22,893 nt of DNA from NCBI GenBank assembly GCA_002399445.1, contig DHDR01000026.1, positions 1 to 22,893 of the forward strand. The letters are read 5' to 3'. The notes beneath the pieces were generated by a model that was not told where the DNA came from, did not search any database, and was given only the letters and a program-made list of their open reading frames with translations. Of this stretch, positions 1-8,516 are shown one piece after another. Numbering within the stretch: the first letter of the stretch is position 1; each line of letters begins with the position of its first letter. The position numbers were made by a program, and so were the translations under genes. This stretch comes from Ruminococcaceae bacterium UBA4871 (lineage in GTDB: Bacteria > Bacillota > Clostridia > Oscillospirales > Acutalibacteraceae).

Positions 1-13
1 TAATCGTTTGCAT
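1..13 (-). CDS. Partial start of next tail/baseplate gene
   Basis: Only the first four codons (MQTI) are inside the window and the gene continues past the left edge. The start is supported by a strong ribosome site, AAAAGGAG, six bases upstream of the ATG. It lies 67 bases downstream of the preceding baseplate gene and in the same direction, so it should be the next gene of the tail operon. In this kind of operon a second baseplate or fibre gene often follows, but nothing in four residues proves that. Confidence 0.5.
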
Positions 14-80
14 GGCGTACTCCTTTTCTAAGTAGATATTGTAATCCATTAGGCAGGAGTTTTACAAGTTCACTATACCA

Positions 81-890
81 CTACAACTGCACTAAATCCA
101 TCACCGGACACATTGCGGCAGACAAGCCAGAAACACTGACTGTCTGCGTGTAGGGTCCGTCACCGGTCCAACCGGAAGCAGGCAAATCAATATCAAAGGA
201 ATAATGGACTGCCTTCGTATGAATCAAATTCAAAAGGTGTCCTGCCGTATCGCTGTCCAACGTATCCTGCACATTAGAAAACCATTCCTCAAATGATGCC
301 TGATACTGCGCTTCTGCAGCTGACATATCATTTTCATAGTCCGATTTTTTCGTGCTGAACCAGTTAAGATACTGGTCAAAAATAGCCGTGGTGTCTGCTT
401 GAATCAGACTGTTTACGATACCGCACAATTCTGTATTCAGCCGTATATCGGTAATATCCGCCTGCGCAATACTGGTCACACCTGCGTTGACTGCAACATC
501 TGCAATCCCCAACTCATAGGAATCCGCGTCACGCTCTAAGTCCTGCGCAACGGGTGTTGTGGCATAATTGCCTTGCTTTACCGCCGCTGTGATGCTCCGG
601 TCTGCGCGGCTCCATCGCAAAACTACACGGTCAATACGGTTTGACGCACCGTCGGCGTTTGTCAGACGTATGTACAATGGCGAATCATTATCGTACAGAT
701 ATCCGTTAATCCATGCTTTCCCAACGTCAACATAAATTTTCATGCTGTCGCCGTTTGCCTTAACCTGTACATTTGCTGCAGGGTTTGGAAATACACCGTT
801 GGTCAGAAATGCATTAAAATACGCTGCCCAATCCTCGGCTTTATACTTTCGGTCATGTTTGACGGAGTTGAAGAATCCGCTATGCTCCAT
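81..890 (-). CDS. Baseplate/tail-tip structural protein, probably C-terminally truncated
   Basis: 269 residues. The N-terminal half (about 1-150, beginning MEHSGFFNS) resembles the tail-attachment domain of baseplate/receptor-binding proteins of Firmicutes siphophages; residues about 165-210 are helical, with an aromatic-rich segment around NWFSTKKSDYENDMSAAEAQ. The last 40 residues (DIDLPASGWTGDGPYTQTV onward) look like the start of a small beta-rich C-terminal domain, but the frame stops at TAG right after PVMDLVQL, so that domain appears cut short. The ATG abuts the TAA stop of the upstream Gp37-like gene with no gap, indicating translational coupling. Its place after the Dit and Gp37-like genes supports a role at the tail tip in host recognition. 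The family is inferred from pattern and position; the specific receptor is unknown. Confidence 0.6.
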   Translation of the reverse strand: MEHSGFFNSVKHDRKYKAEDWAAYFNAFLTNGVFPNPAANVQVKANGDSMKIYVDVGKAWINGYLYDNDSPLYIRLTNADGASNRIDRVVLRWSRADRSITAAVKQGNYATTPVAQDLERDADSYELGIADVAVNAGVTSIAQADITDIRLNTELCGIVNSLIQADTTAIFDQYLNWFSTKKSDYENDMSAAEAQYQASFEEWFSNVQDTLDSDTAGHLLNLIHTKAVHYSFDIDLPASGWTGDGPYTQTVSVSGLSAAMCPVMDLVQL

Positions 891-2099
891 TTATTTCACC
901 ACCCTTTTGATCTTATCAAGCAGCGTCGGCAGGTCGTTTCCAAAGGTAACGTCCAGTGTCATTCCGTTTTCCTCATACGTTTCCTTGACTTCCGTAATTC
1001 TGGTATCCAGCTGCAGACCCCAGCGCCGGCTGAAAAATGTCACGCTGTCTCCCAAGTCCCAGTCGGTTTGATAGCTGAGATTTCCATACAAATTGATCGT
1101 ACTGGAAAACGACTGTACCTCAGCATGCTGCGCCAATTCTTTCGTTCCGTCCTGCGCAAGCAGATTCAGAAAATCTGATTTTGATAAATAGGTATAAATA
1201 GTATTTCCATCACCGTCTTGCGCCCCCGTATCAATTTTACTGGAACTGTCAGAAGAAACATATGCTTCACAACGGTCTAAACCAGAGGCAGTCCCTACAG
1301 TTGCAGCGACTGCCTCCTCGACATCTGTCGTTTCTGTTGTGACATTGCCGTCGCTGTCTGTCTTCTGAGTTGTGACGGGATAAGTAAATTTTCCATTTAC
1401 CAGTGCAACATTTCGCAGGTCATCATTCGAATCACTGTATTCCTGTGTCAAAACATTTTCATACTCGCGGCAGAAGATTGCGCGCGGGTTTTCTGACTGC
1501 CCAACCGTGCGGTTAAGCCCCCGCCAGACCTCATACTTTAAAGATTTGTTTGGCAAGTCAAATAAGATATGCTGGCCTACATCCGCTGCAGCTGCCAGTG
1601 TATTCAGCGCATCCCCGAGGTTGTCCCTGCCGTCGTCCGGTGTCTGATAGATTCCTGTATCCGCAATCCCGTGTGTATTGCCAAGGGACAGCATCGGTAT
1701 TACCCTGCCGCTGTCGGATGGACTAACTGCATTTTTGTCCACAAGCGTTCGCATCATACTTTCCGCTGTGCCAGTCAGGTACAGGTTATCCCACACAATA
1801 CGGCGGCCAAGATATCCGGTCAAAAAGGTTCCCTTAATGTCCAGCGTTTCCTGCCCCTTGTCGTCCATCTCCGGATGTGTGTAATCGATAACCCCGGCTT
1901 CATCTTTGCCTTTGGGCCAAACGATGTTTTCTTTTTGCAGAAGCGTTAGCAGCGACGCAGCGTCGGTATCCGCGGCAGGAATTGGCATAACCAGTTCAAA
2001 TTCTCCCGGCTTATAAAAACGCCGCACCCACTGCAGGGATGTGTAAGCTTCGAGCATCCCAAGCATATGCAAAGTACGGTCAAATAGGTAGATTTCCAT
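891..2099 (-). CDS. Tail protein, siphovirus ReqiPepy6 Gp37-like family
   Basis: 402 residues. The N-terminus (MEIYLFDRTLHMLGMLEAY, then LQWVRRFYKPGEFELVMP) and the segment IDYTHPEMDDKGQETLDIKG followed by a GYLGRRIV stretch are the typical signature of the Gp37-like tail proteins that follow Dit in Firmicutes siphophages. These form the tail hub or tip, the counterpart of Tal, linking the distal tail ring to the receptor-binding parts. The C-terminal third (TFFSRRWGLQLDTRITEVKETY) matches the usual final beta domain. It starts two bases after the Dit stop and ends directly against the ATG of the baseplate gene. No peptidase or lysozyme motif is visible in it. Confidence 0.82.
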   Translation of the reverse strand: MEIYLFDRTLHMLGMLEAYTSLQWVRRFYKPGEFELVMPIPAADTDAASLLTLLQKENIVWPKGKDEAGVIDYTHPEMDDKGQETLDIKGTFLTGYLGRRIVWDNLYLTGTAESMMRTLVDKNAVSPSDSGRVIPMLSLGNTHGIADTGIYQTPDDGRDNLGDALNTLAAAADVGQHILFDLPNKSLKYEVWRGLNRTVGQSENPRAIFCREYENVLTQEYSDSNDDLRNVALVNGKFTYPVTTQKTDSDGNVTTETTDVEEAVAATVGTASGLDRCEAYVSSDSSSKIDTGAQDGDGNTIYTYLSKSDFLNLLAQDGTKELAQHAEVQSFSSTINLYGNLSYQTDWDLGDSVTFFSRRWGLQLDTRITEVKETYEENGMTLDVTFGNDLPTLLDKIKRVVK

Positions 2100-2101
2100 C
2101 C

Positions 2102-3004
2102 TTACACCCCCAAGTACTGCGGACTGTAACGGATTGTGACATTGAGATTGTCCAGCCCGCTGTCGGCGTTGTACCGGATTGGATTGCTGCCCGGCTGCAG
2201 CTGCAGAAAGGTACTGGCCGGCAGGTCCGCATCATTAAAATAGTTGAGGGAATCCCCATTCAGGTAACCAGTAACGGCTTTCTCCCCAAACTTCGTGTTG
2301 ATTTCAATCATTTCCCCAGCATGCATTGTTTTGAGCATTTTAAAATACTCGCGGGTGTTGACATTCAATACAGATGGATTTTCAAGCGTACCGGTTGCTG
2401 TAAAAATAATCTTCATCCCGCACGGCACATCGCCGGGATTCTGAACATCCACAATTAAGGACTCCGCCCGTTCGCCAAACTCCATGCCATCATCCGGAAA
2501 CTCAAAACCATCCGGCAGCAGGAATTCAAATTCCGGCAGCCACAGAGCAATTTCATCCACTGTGGGAGAAATATCCTGCCAGAACGGGTTTGGACAAAGA
2601 ATGGTAATGTCATATTCCTGTGTTCCGCCGTCTATTTCTCCAAATGCTACAGACTCCACCTTGCAGCTGCAGGATTTATCCACATCTCCGTAAATATATT
2701 CCAGCACTCCCGACTGCTTAGTTGAGAAGGCTGTTATCAGTTCGCGGTGATACTCTTCCAACTGACGGGCATTTGCTGCAATAATTGTACCCGTAATCGT
2801 TCGTTCTGATTTTTCCAGTGATGCATTGACATCCGTTTCTCCATCTTGGTCCGGACTTTTGACCGTGTTCACATCATTTTTTGCACCGCCAAATCCTGCA
2901 ATTTTGGAGAGCCAAAACGGGTTGGCATGATTCTGGGCCAGTGTTACGCTTTGTCCATATGTATTTTTGTAAACCAGAGTCGCCAATTTATCACATCCAA
3001 TCAA
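2102..3004 (-). CDS. Distal tail protein (Dit, phage tail family)
   Basis: 300 residues. The N-terminal half carries the Sipho_tail/Dit pattern (FWLSKIAGFGGAKNDVNTV, then ERTITGTIIA and the NPFWQD segment near residue 150); the second half (about 180-300) is the beta-rich, galectin-like C-terminal domain ending in VTIRYSPQYLGV. Dit forms the hexameric ring that joins the tail tube to the tail tip. The frame opens with TTG, which overlaps the tape-measure TGA as TTGA; there is no ATG nearby and no good ribosome site, so initiation is probably coupled to termination of the tape-measure gene. A second TTG at codon 7 is an alternative start. Confidence 0.85.
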   Translation of the reverse strand: MIGCDKLATLVYKNTYGQSVTLAQNHANPFWLSKIAGFGGAKNDVNTVKSPDQDGETDVNASLEKSERTITGTIIAANARQLEEYHRELITAFSTKQSGVLEYIYGDVDKSCSCKVESVAFGEIDGGTQEYDITILCPNPFWQDISPTVDEIALWLPEFEFLLPDGFEFPDDGMEFGERAESLIVDVQNPGDVPCGMKIIFTATGTLENPSVLNVNTREYFKMLKTMHAGEMIEINTKFGEKAVTGYLNGDSLNYFNDADLPASTFLQLQPGSNPIRYNADSGLDNLNVTIRYSPQYLGV

Positions 3005-6000
3005 AATCCAAGAGCCAGTTTGCGCAGGGCGTTCTTGGTTTGCCGTGCCTGTTCAGACGGAGACGGCGTTTTACTGTAAATATACTGCGTAACGTTCACA
3101 CCTCCCTGTTTCATTGTTTCCGAATTCCCGGCAGGACCGCCGGATGGTATAGCTGCATAGCCTCCTGACGCGGCCATCAAAGCAGACCGCACCCGCACAT
3201 GGGTGTCAAATGTTTCTGGAATAGAATTGCGAATCGCGCCTCCAATCTGCTTTGCTGCATTTCCAACCTTATCCAGATTGCTAATAATTCCGCTCGCAAT
3301 GCCTTCCATCATATCGGGCATCCAGCTTTCATAATCCATTAACGGCCCCTCATCCGGTCGGCTAAAATGCAAAAATGACCGGATTTTATTGGCAACGCCG
3401 GACACAGCATTTCCAACAGCTCCAATCATTCCTGTAATTCCGTTAATCAACCCCTGTATCATATCTCGGCCCCAATTCAAAAATTTTCTGGGCAGAGAAG
3501 TAAGAAATGAAATTGCACTGGAAAATCCATTCCGAATCGTGCTGCCGATATTCCCGATAAGCGACCGAATCCCAGACAGCAGGCCGCTAATCATCTGACT
3601 GCCCCATGACAGAAAGCGCGCCGGAAGTCCAGATAAAAAGGATATCGCCGCTTGGAATCCATTTTTGATTGCGTTTCCGATTGCCTGCACCCCAGCAAGA
3701 AACCGCCCCGGCAGGGACTGTATAAATGAAACAAGTCCATTCCAAGCCGTTTTTGCAGTAGAAACAATTGACGCCCATAATGACGAAAAGAACGATTTCA
3801 CCGCATTCCACGCTGACCGGATGCCCCCGGTAATGCTGGCCCACAGTCCTGTAAAAAACGAGGCAAGTGAATTCCATACTGTAGTAGCAGTTGTATAAAT
3901 TCCGTTCCATTCCAACGCAAAGAATGCCACAATCGCCTGCAGAATTCCAGTAAAAAATTGCTGTATCCCTGTCCAAGCAGTTTGTGCGGCATTTGTGATA
4001 TTGGTCCATATCTTACTCAGGTCACCGGGAATTTTCCCAAAGTTTCCGGTAATTAAATCACAAATCAATAACACCGGTGCAAGGACAACATTCTTGATAA
4101 TTGTCCATGCGGCACTGAGCATATTTTTAATTCCCGACATAATCGTGTGAAGCCCCGGAGACAGTGACTTCCAAATATTCAATACACCCTTAACCAGCAA
4201 GTTTACAACTGTCATGACTGCTGTGCGGATGCCGTTCCATACCGTCAAAACGGCTGTCTTAACTCCGTTAAATGCAGTTGTTACGCCGGTCTTAATACCG
4301 TTTATGACAGACAAGACGCCTGATTTTACACCATTAAAAGCACCGACAACCCCTGACTTAATCCCATTCGCACCTGATTTGATACTGTTCCCCAGACTCT
4401 TAAAAAATGCTGGAATCCGGCTGAAAAATCCCGATATTTTAGGCCACAGTCCCGCAAAGAATCCCGGAATACCTGTGAAAAAGCCTTTGATTCCGTTCCA
4501 AATACTCATGACACCATCGCGGAATTGTTTGTTTGTGTCCCACAGATGTTTAATGCCAATGGCAAGTACAGCCACAGCGGCTACAATTGCTGCTATAATA
4601 CCGATGGTAGGGAGCAAAGCTGCATCAAGAGTGATTCCAAACGTGCTTGTTACTGTATTGAGCAAAGACATCCCGCCAACCAATGTGCCCACCACGGCAA
4701 TGATCGCCAGTATTGCCGCTGTAAGCTGTGGATTCTTTGACACAAATTCTGCTATTTTTTGAATAATTGGAGTTGTTACTTTTACAATTTTTGCGATCGT
4801 TGGTAGTAGCGCATCCCCAATTGTTTCTTTTAATTCTTGCATTGTATTAGCAAGTTGTTTTTGTTTTCCTTCGTAAGTATTAGCTGCCGCTGCTGCCTGT
4901 CCTCCAAACTCTTTATTAAGCTCTGCGAGAATAACTTTTTGCGCCCCGGCCACATTGCCCATTTTCTCCATTGTGGCAATCTGAGCCTTTTGTTTTGCTG
5001 TAAAGGTAACGCCAACACGCGTCAGGGCTGTAATGCCCTTGACCGGGTCATTTAGCGCTTTGCCGAGTTGCATAGCTGCCTGCTTCGGGCCTGTACCCAT
5101 TTTTTGGGACATGTCCAGCATAGCAGAAGTTGCTTGGGGAAATACATTTTTCCCTATATTGGTGAATGTAAGCATCATAGCTTCTCCACCTTTTACTTCC
5201 TCTGCGGAAAACGTGGTGTTGCTTACCATTGCTTCTGTTAATTCATTTAGTGACTGCATCGTCATACCAGATGCGCCTTTTGTGGATTTTAAGGTTTGCT
5301 CCAAGTCAGATGTTGACTTTTGTGCTTCTCCAGCTTCTTGAATCGATGATCCTAAAAATCCGCCAACGGCAATGCCAATGGCACCGATCCCTGCTTTAAT
5401 ATTTTCCGCACTGAAAGTATCCTTGATTTTATCTTTTAAAAGTGAAAATTTTCCTTTCACTTTTTCTGTAAAGGAACTGGAAGCGCTTTCTGCAGCGGCG
5501 AGATCTTTTTGGGTTTCTTTAATCTGTGAATTGGTTTTTTCATATTCACGTTCCACCGCACGAACTTTATCTGCACCAAGAGTTCCACTTTCAGCTTTTT
5601 CCTGCAATTCAGATAATGTGTTTTCAAGATCTTTTTGCTTTGCTTTAAGCTTTTCAGTATCTCCGACTCCATCTCTAAGCTGTGTATTGACCTTCTGAAG
5701 AGCTTTTTCAGCACTTTCAATTTGCCGCTTTCCATAATCACCAGATTCAGCATCTTTTTTAACTTGATCAACAGCAGATTTTAATGTTTTCTGCTTTTCC
5801 ACAAGCGCCGATTCTTTTTCTTTCAGTAGGTCAATTTTTTGCCCCGTCAACGTAACATTCTTGGGGTCAAACTTTAGCTGTTTATTAACTTCGCGTAACT
5901 CACTTTGCGCATCTCCGGCAGTTTTGTTGACGCCTTTTAAGGAAGAATTTAAATTTTCTGCGTTTCCACCGAGTTCGATTGTAATGCCCTTAATATTATT

Positions 6001-6006
6001 CGCCAT
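3001..6006 (-). CDS. Tail tape measure protein
   Basis: 1001 residues, the longest gene in the window. Residues 1-180 are charged coiled coil (many K, E, Q heptads); a small hydrophobic stretch lies near 205-225 (AGIGAIGIAVGGFLGSS); about 230-400 is the conserved tape-measure core (MLTFTNIGKNVFPQATSAML, QAAMQLGKALNDP); about 430-490 is strongly hydrophobic. From 490 to 850 the chain is a run of short repeats with regularly spaced W and F (IWNGIKGFFTGIPGFF and similar), the tape-measure repeat that spans the tail tube. No lysozyme or peptidase domain is seen. The length predicts a tail of roughly 150 nm by the usual 1.5 angstrom per residue rule. Start: ATG with AGAGGTGAT upstream. It is preceded by a terminator-like hairpin, which is odd inside this operon. 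Confidence 0.93.
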   Translation of the reverse strand: MANNIKGITIELGGNAENLNSSLKGVNKTAGDAQSELREVNKQLKFDPKNVTLTGQKIDLLKEKESALVEKQKTLKSAVDQVKKDAESGDYGKRQIESAEKALQKVNTQLRDGVGDTEKLKAKQKDLENTLSELQEKAESGTLGADKVRAVEREYEKTNSQIKETQKDLAAAESASSSFTEKVKGKFSLLKDKIKDTFSAENIKAGIGAIGIAVGGFLGSSIQEAGEAQKSTSDLEQTLKSTKGASGMTMQSLNELTEAMVSNTTFSAEEVKGGEAMMLTFTNIGKNVFPQATSAMLDMSQKMGTGPKQAAMQLGKALNDPVKGITALTRVGVTFTAKQKAQIATMEKMGNVAGAQKVILAELNKEFGGQAAAAANTYEGKQKQLANTMQELKETIGDALLPTIAKIVKVTTPIIQKIAEFVSKNPQLTAAILAIIAVVGTLVGGMSLLNTVTSTFGITLDAALLPTIGIIAAIVAAVAVLAIGIKHLWDTNKQFRDGVMSIWNGIKGFFTGIPGFFAGLWPKISGFFSRIPAFFKSLGNSIKSGANGIKSGVVGAFNGVKSGVLSVINGIKTGVTTAFNGVKTAVLTVWNGIRTAVMTVVNLLVKGVLNIWKSLSPGLHTIMSGIKNMLSAAWTIIKNVVLAPVLLICDLITGNFGKIPGDLSKIWTNITNAAQTAWTGIQQFFTGILQAIVAFFALEWNGIYTTATTVWNSLASFFTGLWASITGGIRSAWNAVKSFFSSLWASIVSTAKTAWNGLVSFIQSLPGRFLAGVQAIGNAIKNGFQAAISFLSGLPARFLSWGSQMISGLLSGIRSLIGNIGSTIRNGFSSAISFLTSLPRKFLNWGRDMIQGLINGITGMIGAVGNAVSGVANKIRSFLHFSRPDEGPLMDYESWMPDMMEGIASGIISNLDKVGNAAKQIGGAIRNSIPETFDTHVRVRSALMAASGGYAAIPSGGPAGNSETMKQGGVNVTQYIYSKTPSPSEQARQTKNALRKLALGF

Positions 6007-6031
6007 GTTTCATCACCTCTTAAAGCAGCAG

Positions 6032-6059
6032 AAAAAATGCATCCTCAACTGAGGATGCA
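6032..6059 (-). terminator. Intrinsic terminator/attenuator just before the tape measure gene
   Basis: On the minus strand a perfect 9-bp stem (TGCATCCTC/GAGGATGCA) with the loop AGTT is followed directly by six T. It sits in the 71-base gap between the small gene ending at 6078 and the tape-measure start at 6006. All neighbours run through it in the same direction, so it should act as a partial attenuator that lowers tape-measure and tail-tip expression relative to capsid and tail-tube genes, unless the late transcript is antiterminated. Confidence 0.75.
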
Positions 6060-6077
6060 AAAATGAAAGCCAATTTT

Positions 6078-6308
6078 TTATTTTTTTTCAAGATTAAGTA
6101 GTCGGCTAAGGATCATCCAATTTTGATAGACTAACGTCTTTTTAAACGCAAAATCTGTAACCGCCGTAGCAGACATTGTGACAAGCGTTCTGTCTTTTGC
6201 CATAGAGAAAAGTGCATTTTTTTCATCATCAGATAGTCCTTGCAAATTAAACCGTTGAATGATTTCATTGACTTCATTTTCACTTGCATTGTCGCTTTTT
6301 CCAAACAT
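6078..6308 (-). CDS. Small unknown tail-operon protein
   Basis: 76 residues, beginning MFGKSDNASENEV. The frame is open further upstream, but that part overlaps the C-terminal coding region of the GT chaperone in another frame, and this ATG has AAAAGGAG ten bases before it. The product is soluble, acidic at first (SENEVNEIIQRFNLQGLSDD) and hydrophobic/aromatic at the end (FAFKKTLVYQNWMILSRLL). It sits between the tail chaperone and the tape measure, where an accessory chaperone would be expected; it is not recognised as a known family. Confidence 0.7.
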   Translation of the reverse strand: MFGKSDNASENEVNEIIQRFNLQGLSDDEKNALFSMAKDRTLVTMSATAVTDFAFKKTLVYQNWMILSRLLNLEKK

Positions 6309-6364
6309 GTCCGGCACACTCCTTTTAAAATATAAATTCATACTAAAGCATAGCAGGGAGTGTG

Positions 6365-6981
6365 TCAATGATTTCCAAAATACTTTCTCAGCATTTTCCG
6401 GTCCGGTTCCGTCTGTTCCGCTGACCAGCACTTTTCAAGATAGTCCCGCCCCGGTTCTGTCTGCTGGCAGGTGAAAATCACAGACTCACGAAGCAGAAAC
6501 CAATAGGTAAATATGTCCAGCATCTGCACACGGGAAAGACTGATGCCAGCATAATCAGCGACAAATTTATCGTTGCCGGTCCTTGCTGTATAATGCCCTT
6601 CCGGCTCGTTATTCGGGCAGGAAGGGACTGTCAGTTTTTTTCTTGCTTTGTCTTACCAATCCATGCAAAGAAGGCATTCAGCAGCCCCATCATCTGGTCG
6701 ACATCCATGGCCTCCACATAGTCATCAGAAACCTTGTATCTGGACTTATTCTTGCTCAGCATTGTTTTGATGGAATTGCGGAGGGCTGTCATGATGTTTT
6801 CTGTAATTCCGCCGTTATCCTGCATACTTTGGGACTGCTCAACAACATCAAACATTTCACGCAGCGTTTTGAGACGCGGCGGCTCCACTTCCACAACCGT
6901 GGTATGGAGTTTTCCTTCATCATCCTCCGCTGTGAGTTTTACCGGAAAATAACGTTTTGGTACGCAAGTGATATCATACAT
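6365..6981 (-). CDS. Tail assembly chaperone GT (programmed -1 frameshift product)
   Basis: Joining the G frame (6981 to 6634) to the -1 frame (6634 to 6365) gives a 205-residue fusion: 116 residues of G plus 89 residues of T. The T part is open without a stop from the slip site to TGA at 6367-6365. It has the typical chaperone-T ending: MLDIFTYWFLLRESVIFTC, then TEPGRDYLEKCWS and TEPDRKMLRKYFGNH. The fusion codons lie at a canonical A-AAA-AAC heptamer placed immediately before the G stop codon. In lambda, gpG and gpGT recruit tail-tube protein to the tape measure, and the gene order here (major tail protein, G/GT, tape measure) is the same. The G frame alone is listed separately. Confidence 0.88.
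6596..6640 (-). promoter_or_regulatory. -1 ribosomal frameshift signal: slippery heptamer plus hairpin
   Basis: The codons GAA AAA AAC TGA (6642-6631) contain the X-XXY-YYZ heptamer A-AAA-AAC at 6640-6634, exactly in register for a -1 slip. Seven bases later begins a perfect 7-bp stem, CCCTTCC (6626-6620) with GGAAGGG (6602-6596), enclosing a 17-base loop. A short loop-to-downstream match (TGCC with GGCA near 6578) could turn the stem into a pseudoknot, but that is only four pairs. The distance and stem position are those expected of an efficient -1 frameshift site. Confidence 0.88.
6631..6981 (-). CDS. Tail assembly chaperone G (unshifted product)
   Basis: 116 residues (MYDITCVPKRYFPVKLTAED...). 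This is the zero-frame product of the chaperone gene, ending KTKQEKN at a TGA that directly follows the slippery AAAAAAAC run. It holds the predicted first domain of the G/GT pair and would bind the tape measure during tail assembly without becoming part of the virion. The ribosome site GAGGTGAAATGAA precedes the ATG, and the gene begins 11 bases after the major tail gene stop. Confidence 0.82.
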   Translation of the reverse strand: MYDITCVPKRYFPVKLTAEDDEGKLHTTVVEVEPPRLKTLREMFDVVEQSQSMQDNGGITENIMTALRNSIKTMLSKNKSRYKVSDDYVEAMDVDQMMGLLNAFFAWIGKTKQEKN

Positions 6982-6992
6982 TTCATTTCACC

Positions 6993-7811
6993 TCACCCTT
7001 TCGCCGTAACGGTCGTAATACCGGCCTTAACTGCGGCATTGCCGCTGTCAACTTCTGCTACTGTAACAATATCTCCCGTCGCTGCCGGAATGTCAGACGC
7101 ACCATCCCATGCAGCCCAGTTAGACAGCACCGCACCCACTGCAATCGTTTGCGCACCGTCCATGTACCGATAGCTGTTCCCTTCTCCAAGTGCAGGCGTT
7201 ACCGTCAATTTCGTTGTACCTGTTGTACTGCCGACCGCAGAGGACACCGTCAGGCCACTGGCTTTTACCGTGTCACCGAGGACTTCCTCATCATAGATAA
7301 TTAAAGTACCCTCATTATCGCTGGCCTGCGCGGTAATTTCCAAATCCATATTGCTGGCACTGTCAGATTTAAAGGCCAGTTTGAATCCGCCGGTCTGTGT
7401 ACCAACCATTGTAATTCGCACGTCCCCATACTTCGCATCCGGATGTACAAACCGGAAAAGGTGGATTTTCCCATCATCATTGCCAAGGCCGCCGATTTTA
7501 ATCGTCCTGTGCCCTGCTGTTTCCGTAATCCGCGCTGTAGACACAAAAGTATTGAAATCCGATGCGGACCATGCAATTAAAGATGCCTTTAATGTTGCCG
7601 TCTCCGCTGTCAAAATGTTGCGCTGCATAACACCAAAGTCATCTTTAAAAGTCTTATACGTTGGCTTATAATCAATTTCGCCGCCCTTTTCAATATAGCC
7701 AAGGCGGTGCATTTCCGTTTCAATATCAGTATCAGCGGGAATGTTCCCCGAAAACACATCATGATACAAATATCCACTGCCAATCGGAATGTGAATGATT
7801 TTATCTGCCAT
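6993..7811 (-). CDS. Major tail (tube) protein with C-terminal accessory domain
   Basis: 272 residues. About 1-180 is the tube-forming domain, with the usual start HIPIGSGYLYHDVFSG and an internal TYKTFKDDFG segment. About 186-272 is an added beta-rich domain (GLTVSSAVGSTTG, then NWAAWDGASDIPAATGD, ending TTVTAKG), probably exposed on the tail surface. The same accessory domain, recognisable by the W..WDG....PA..G pattern, is present at the C-terminus of the head-tail connector at 8836-9402. Its ATG overlaps the stop of the upstream gene as TAATG. It precedes the G/GT chaperone, the standard siphovirus order. Confidence 0.85.
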   Translation of the reverse strand: MADKIIHIPIGSGYLYHDVFSGNIPADTDIETEMHRLGYIEKGGEIDYKPTYKTFKDDFGVMQRNILTAETATLKASLIAWSASDFNTFVSTARITETAGHRTIKIGGLGNDDGKIHLFRFVHPDAKYGDVRITMVGTQTGGFKLAFKSDSASNMDLEITAQASDNEGTLIIYDEEVLGDTVKASGLTVSSAVGSTTGTTKLTVTPALGEGNSYRYMDGAQTIAVGAVLSNWAAWDGASDIPAATGDIVTVAEVDSGNAAVKAGITTVTAKG

Positions 7812-8140
7812 TAAAGATCAGTCCTTTCTAAAACAGGGGTTTTGATTGTGTATATTGTTTCGTACATATCGTCCGGATCCGGAAGCCACATCTGTTCGCG
7901 GGTAAAGGCAAGGCCTGCGGCATCGAAAAGCGCTTCCAGTTTTGTGTTATATTCCGCTGTGTCAGAATACCGTTCAACCGTGAGATTGTGCGTGGTAAGG
8001 ATATTCCGCATATCCGCGCCGCCGCGGTCCTGCTCATCGAGAAAATAAATATAAGGGAGCTTTGCTCTTTCATCACCCGGGGGAAAGCAGGTTTCCGCAA
8101 CGGGTTCCCCGGCCTGTTCCAGCCATGCTTTAATGTCCAT
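7811..8140 (-). CDS. Tail completion/terminator protein
   Basis: 109 residues (MDIKAWLEQAGEPVAETCF...). The open frame extends upstream, but that extension lies inside the gp10-like gene; the ATG at 8140 is preceded by GGAGGAG and gives the usual length for this class. The body (KLPYIYFLDEQDRGGADMRN and TVERYSDTAEYNTKLEALF) fits the tail completion proteins that cap the tube and join it to the head-closure ring. Function is assigned mostly by position, between the gp10-like gene and the major tail protein. It overlaps the upstream gene by 11 bases. Confidence 0.7.
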   Translation of the reverse strand: MDIKAWLEQAGEPVAETCFPPGDERAKLPYIYFLDEQDRGGADMRNILTTHNLTVERYSDTAEYNTKLEALFDAAGLAFTREQMWLPDPDDMYETIYTIKTPVLERTDL

Positions 8141-8516
8141 TGCGAATGATCTCCTCCACCCGCGTTTCAAAGGCAGCGTTTGCCTTTTCCTCATTCGGTT
8201 TAATATGCGGGAAAGCGCGCGCCCGGCCGCCGTTGCGTGTGGCATGGCCGTTTTCCAACAAATGAGTAAGCCCCGCCTGCCTGTTGTGGATAACCGTATA
8301 TTTTTTAAGCGGCGTGTTTGCTGTTACCGTAACCTTCCATCCTTTTTGGTATTTGCCGGTTGCCCCGACCGGACTGGCCGCCGTAAGGTTCCCCTTACAT
8401 TCTTTGGCCGTAATGTCTTCCGCTTTTTTGATTCCATCCATGACATCGTCTGAATACTGCCGCAGCGTTTCGGAAATTGCATCCGCAAGACCATCCACCG
8501 GTATTGTTTCGCTCAT
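8130..8516 (-). CDS. HK97 gp10-like head-tail/tail component
   Basis: 128 residues. The signature is LLENGHATRNGGRARAFPHI followed by KPNEEKANAAF, with GATGKYQKGWKV earlier; this pattern is characteristic of the HK97 gp10 family. The family lies at the neck of siphoviruses and is needed for joining tails to heads. Its ATG overlaps the TGA of the head-closure gene (ATGA), so the two are translationally coupled. Confidence 0.87.
   Translation of the reverse strand: MSETIPVDGLADAISETLRQYSDDVMDGIKKAEDITAKECKGNLTAASPVGATGKYQKGWKVTVTANTPLKKYTVIHNRQAGLTHLLENGHATRNGGRARAFPHIKPNEEKANAAFETRVEEIIRNGH

Noticed and set aside
3587..4009. 140-codon minus-strand ORF within the tape measure gene
   Set aside because: Lies wholly inside the tape measure in another frame, with no ribosome site and Cys/Trp-rich composition typical of a shadow frame.
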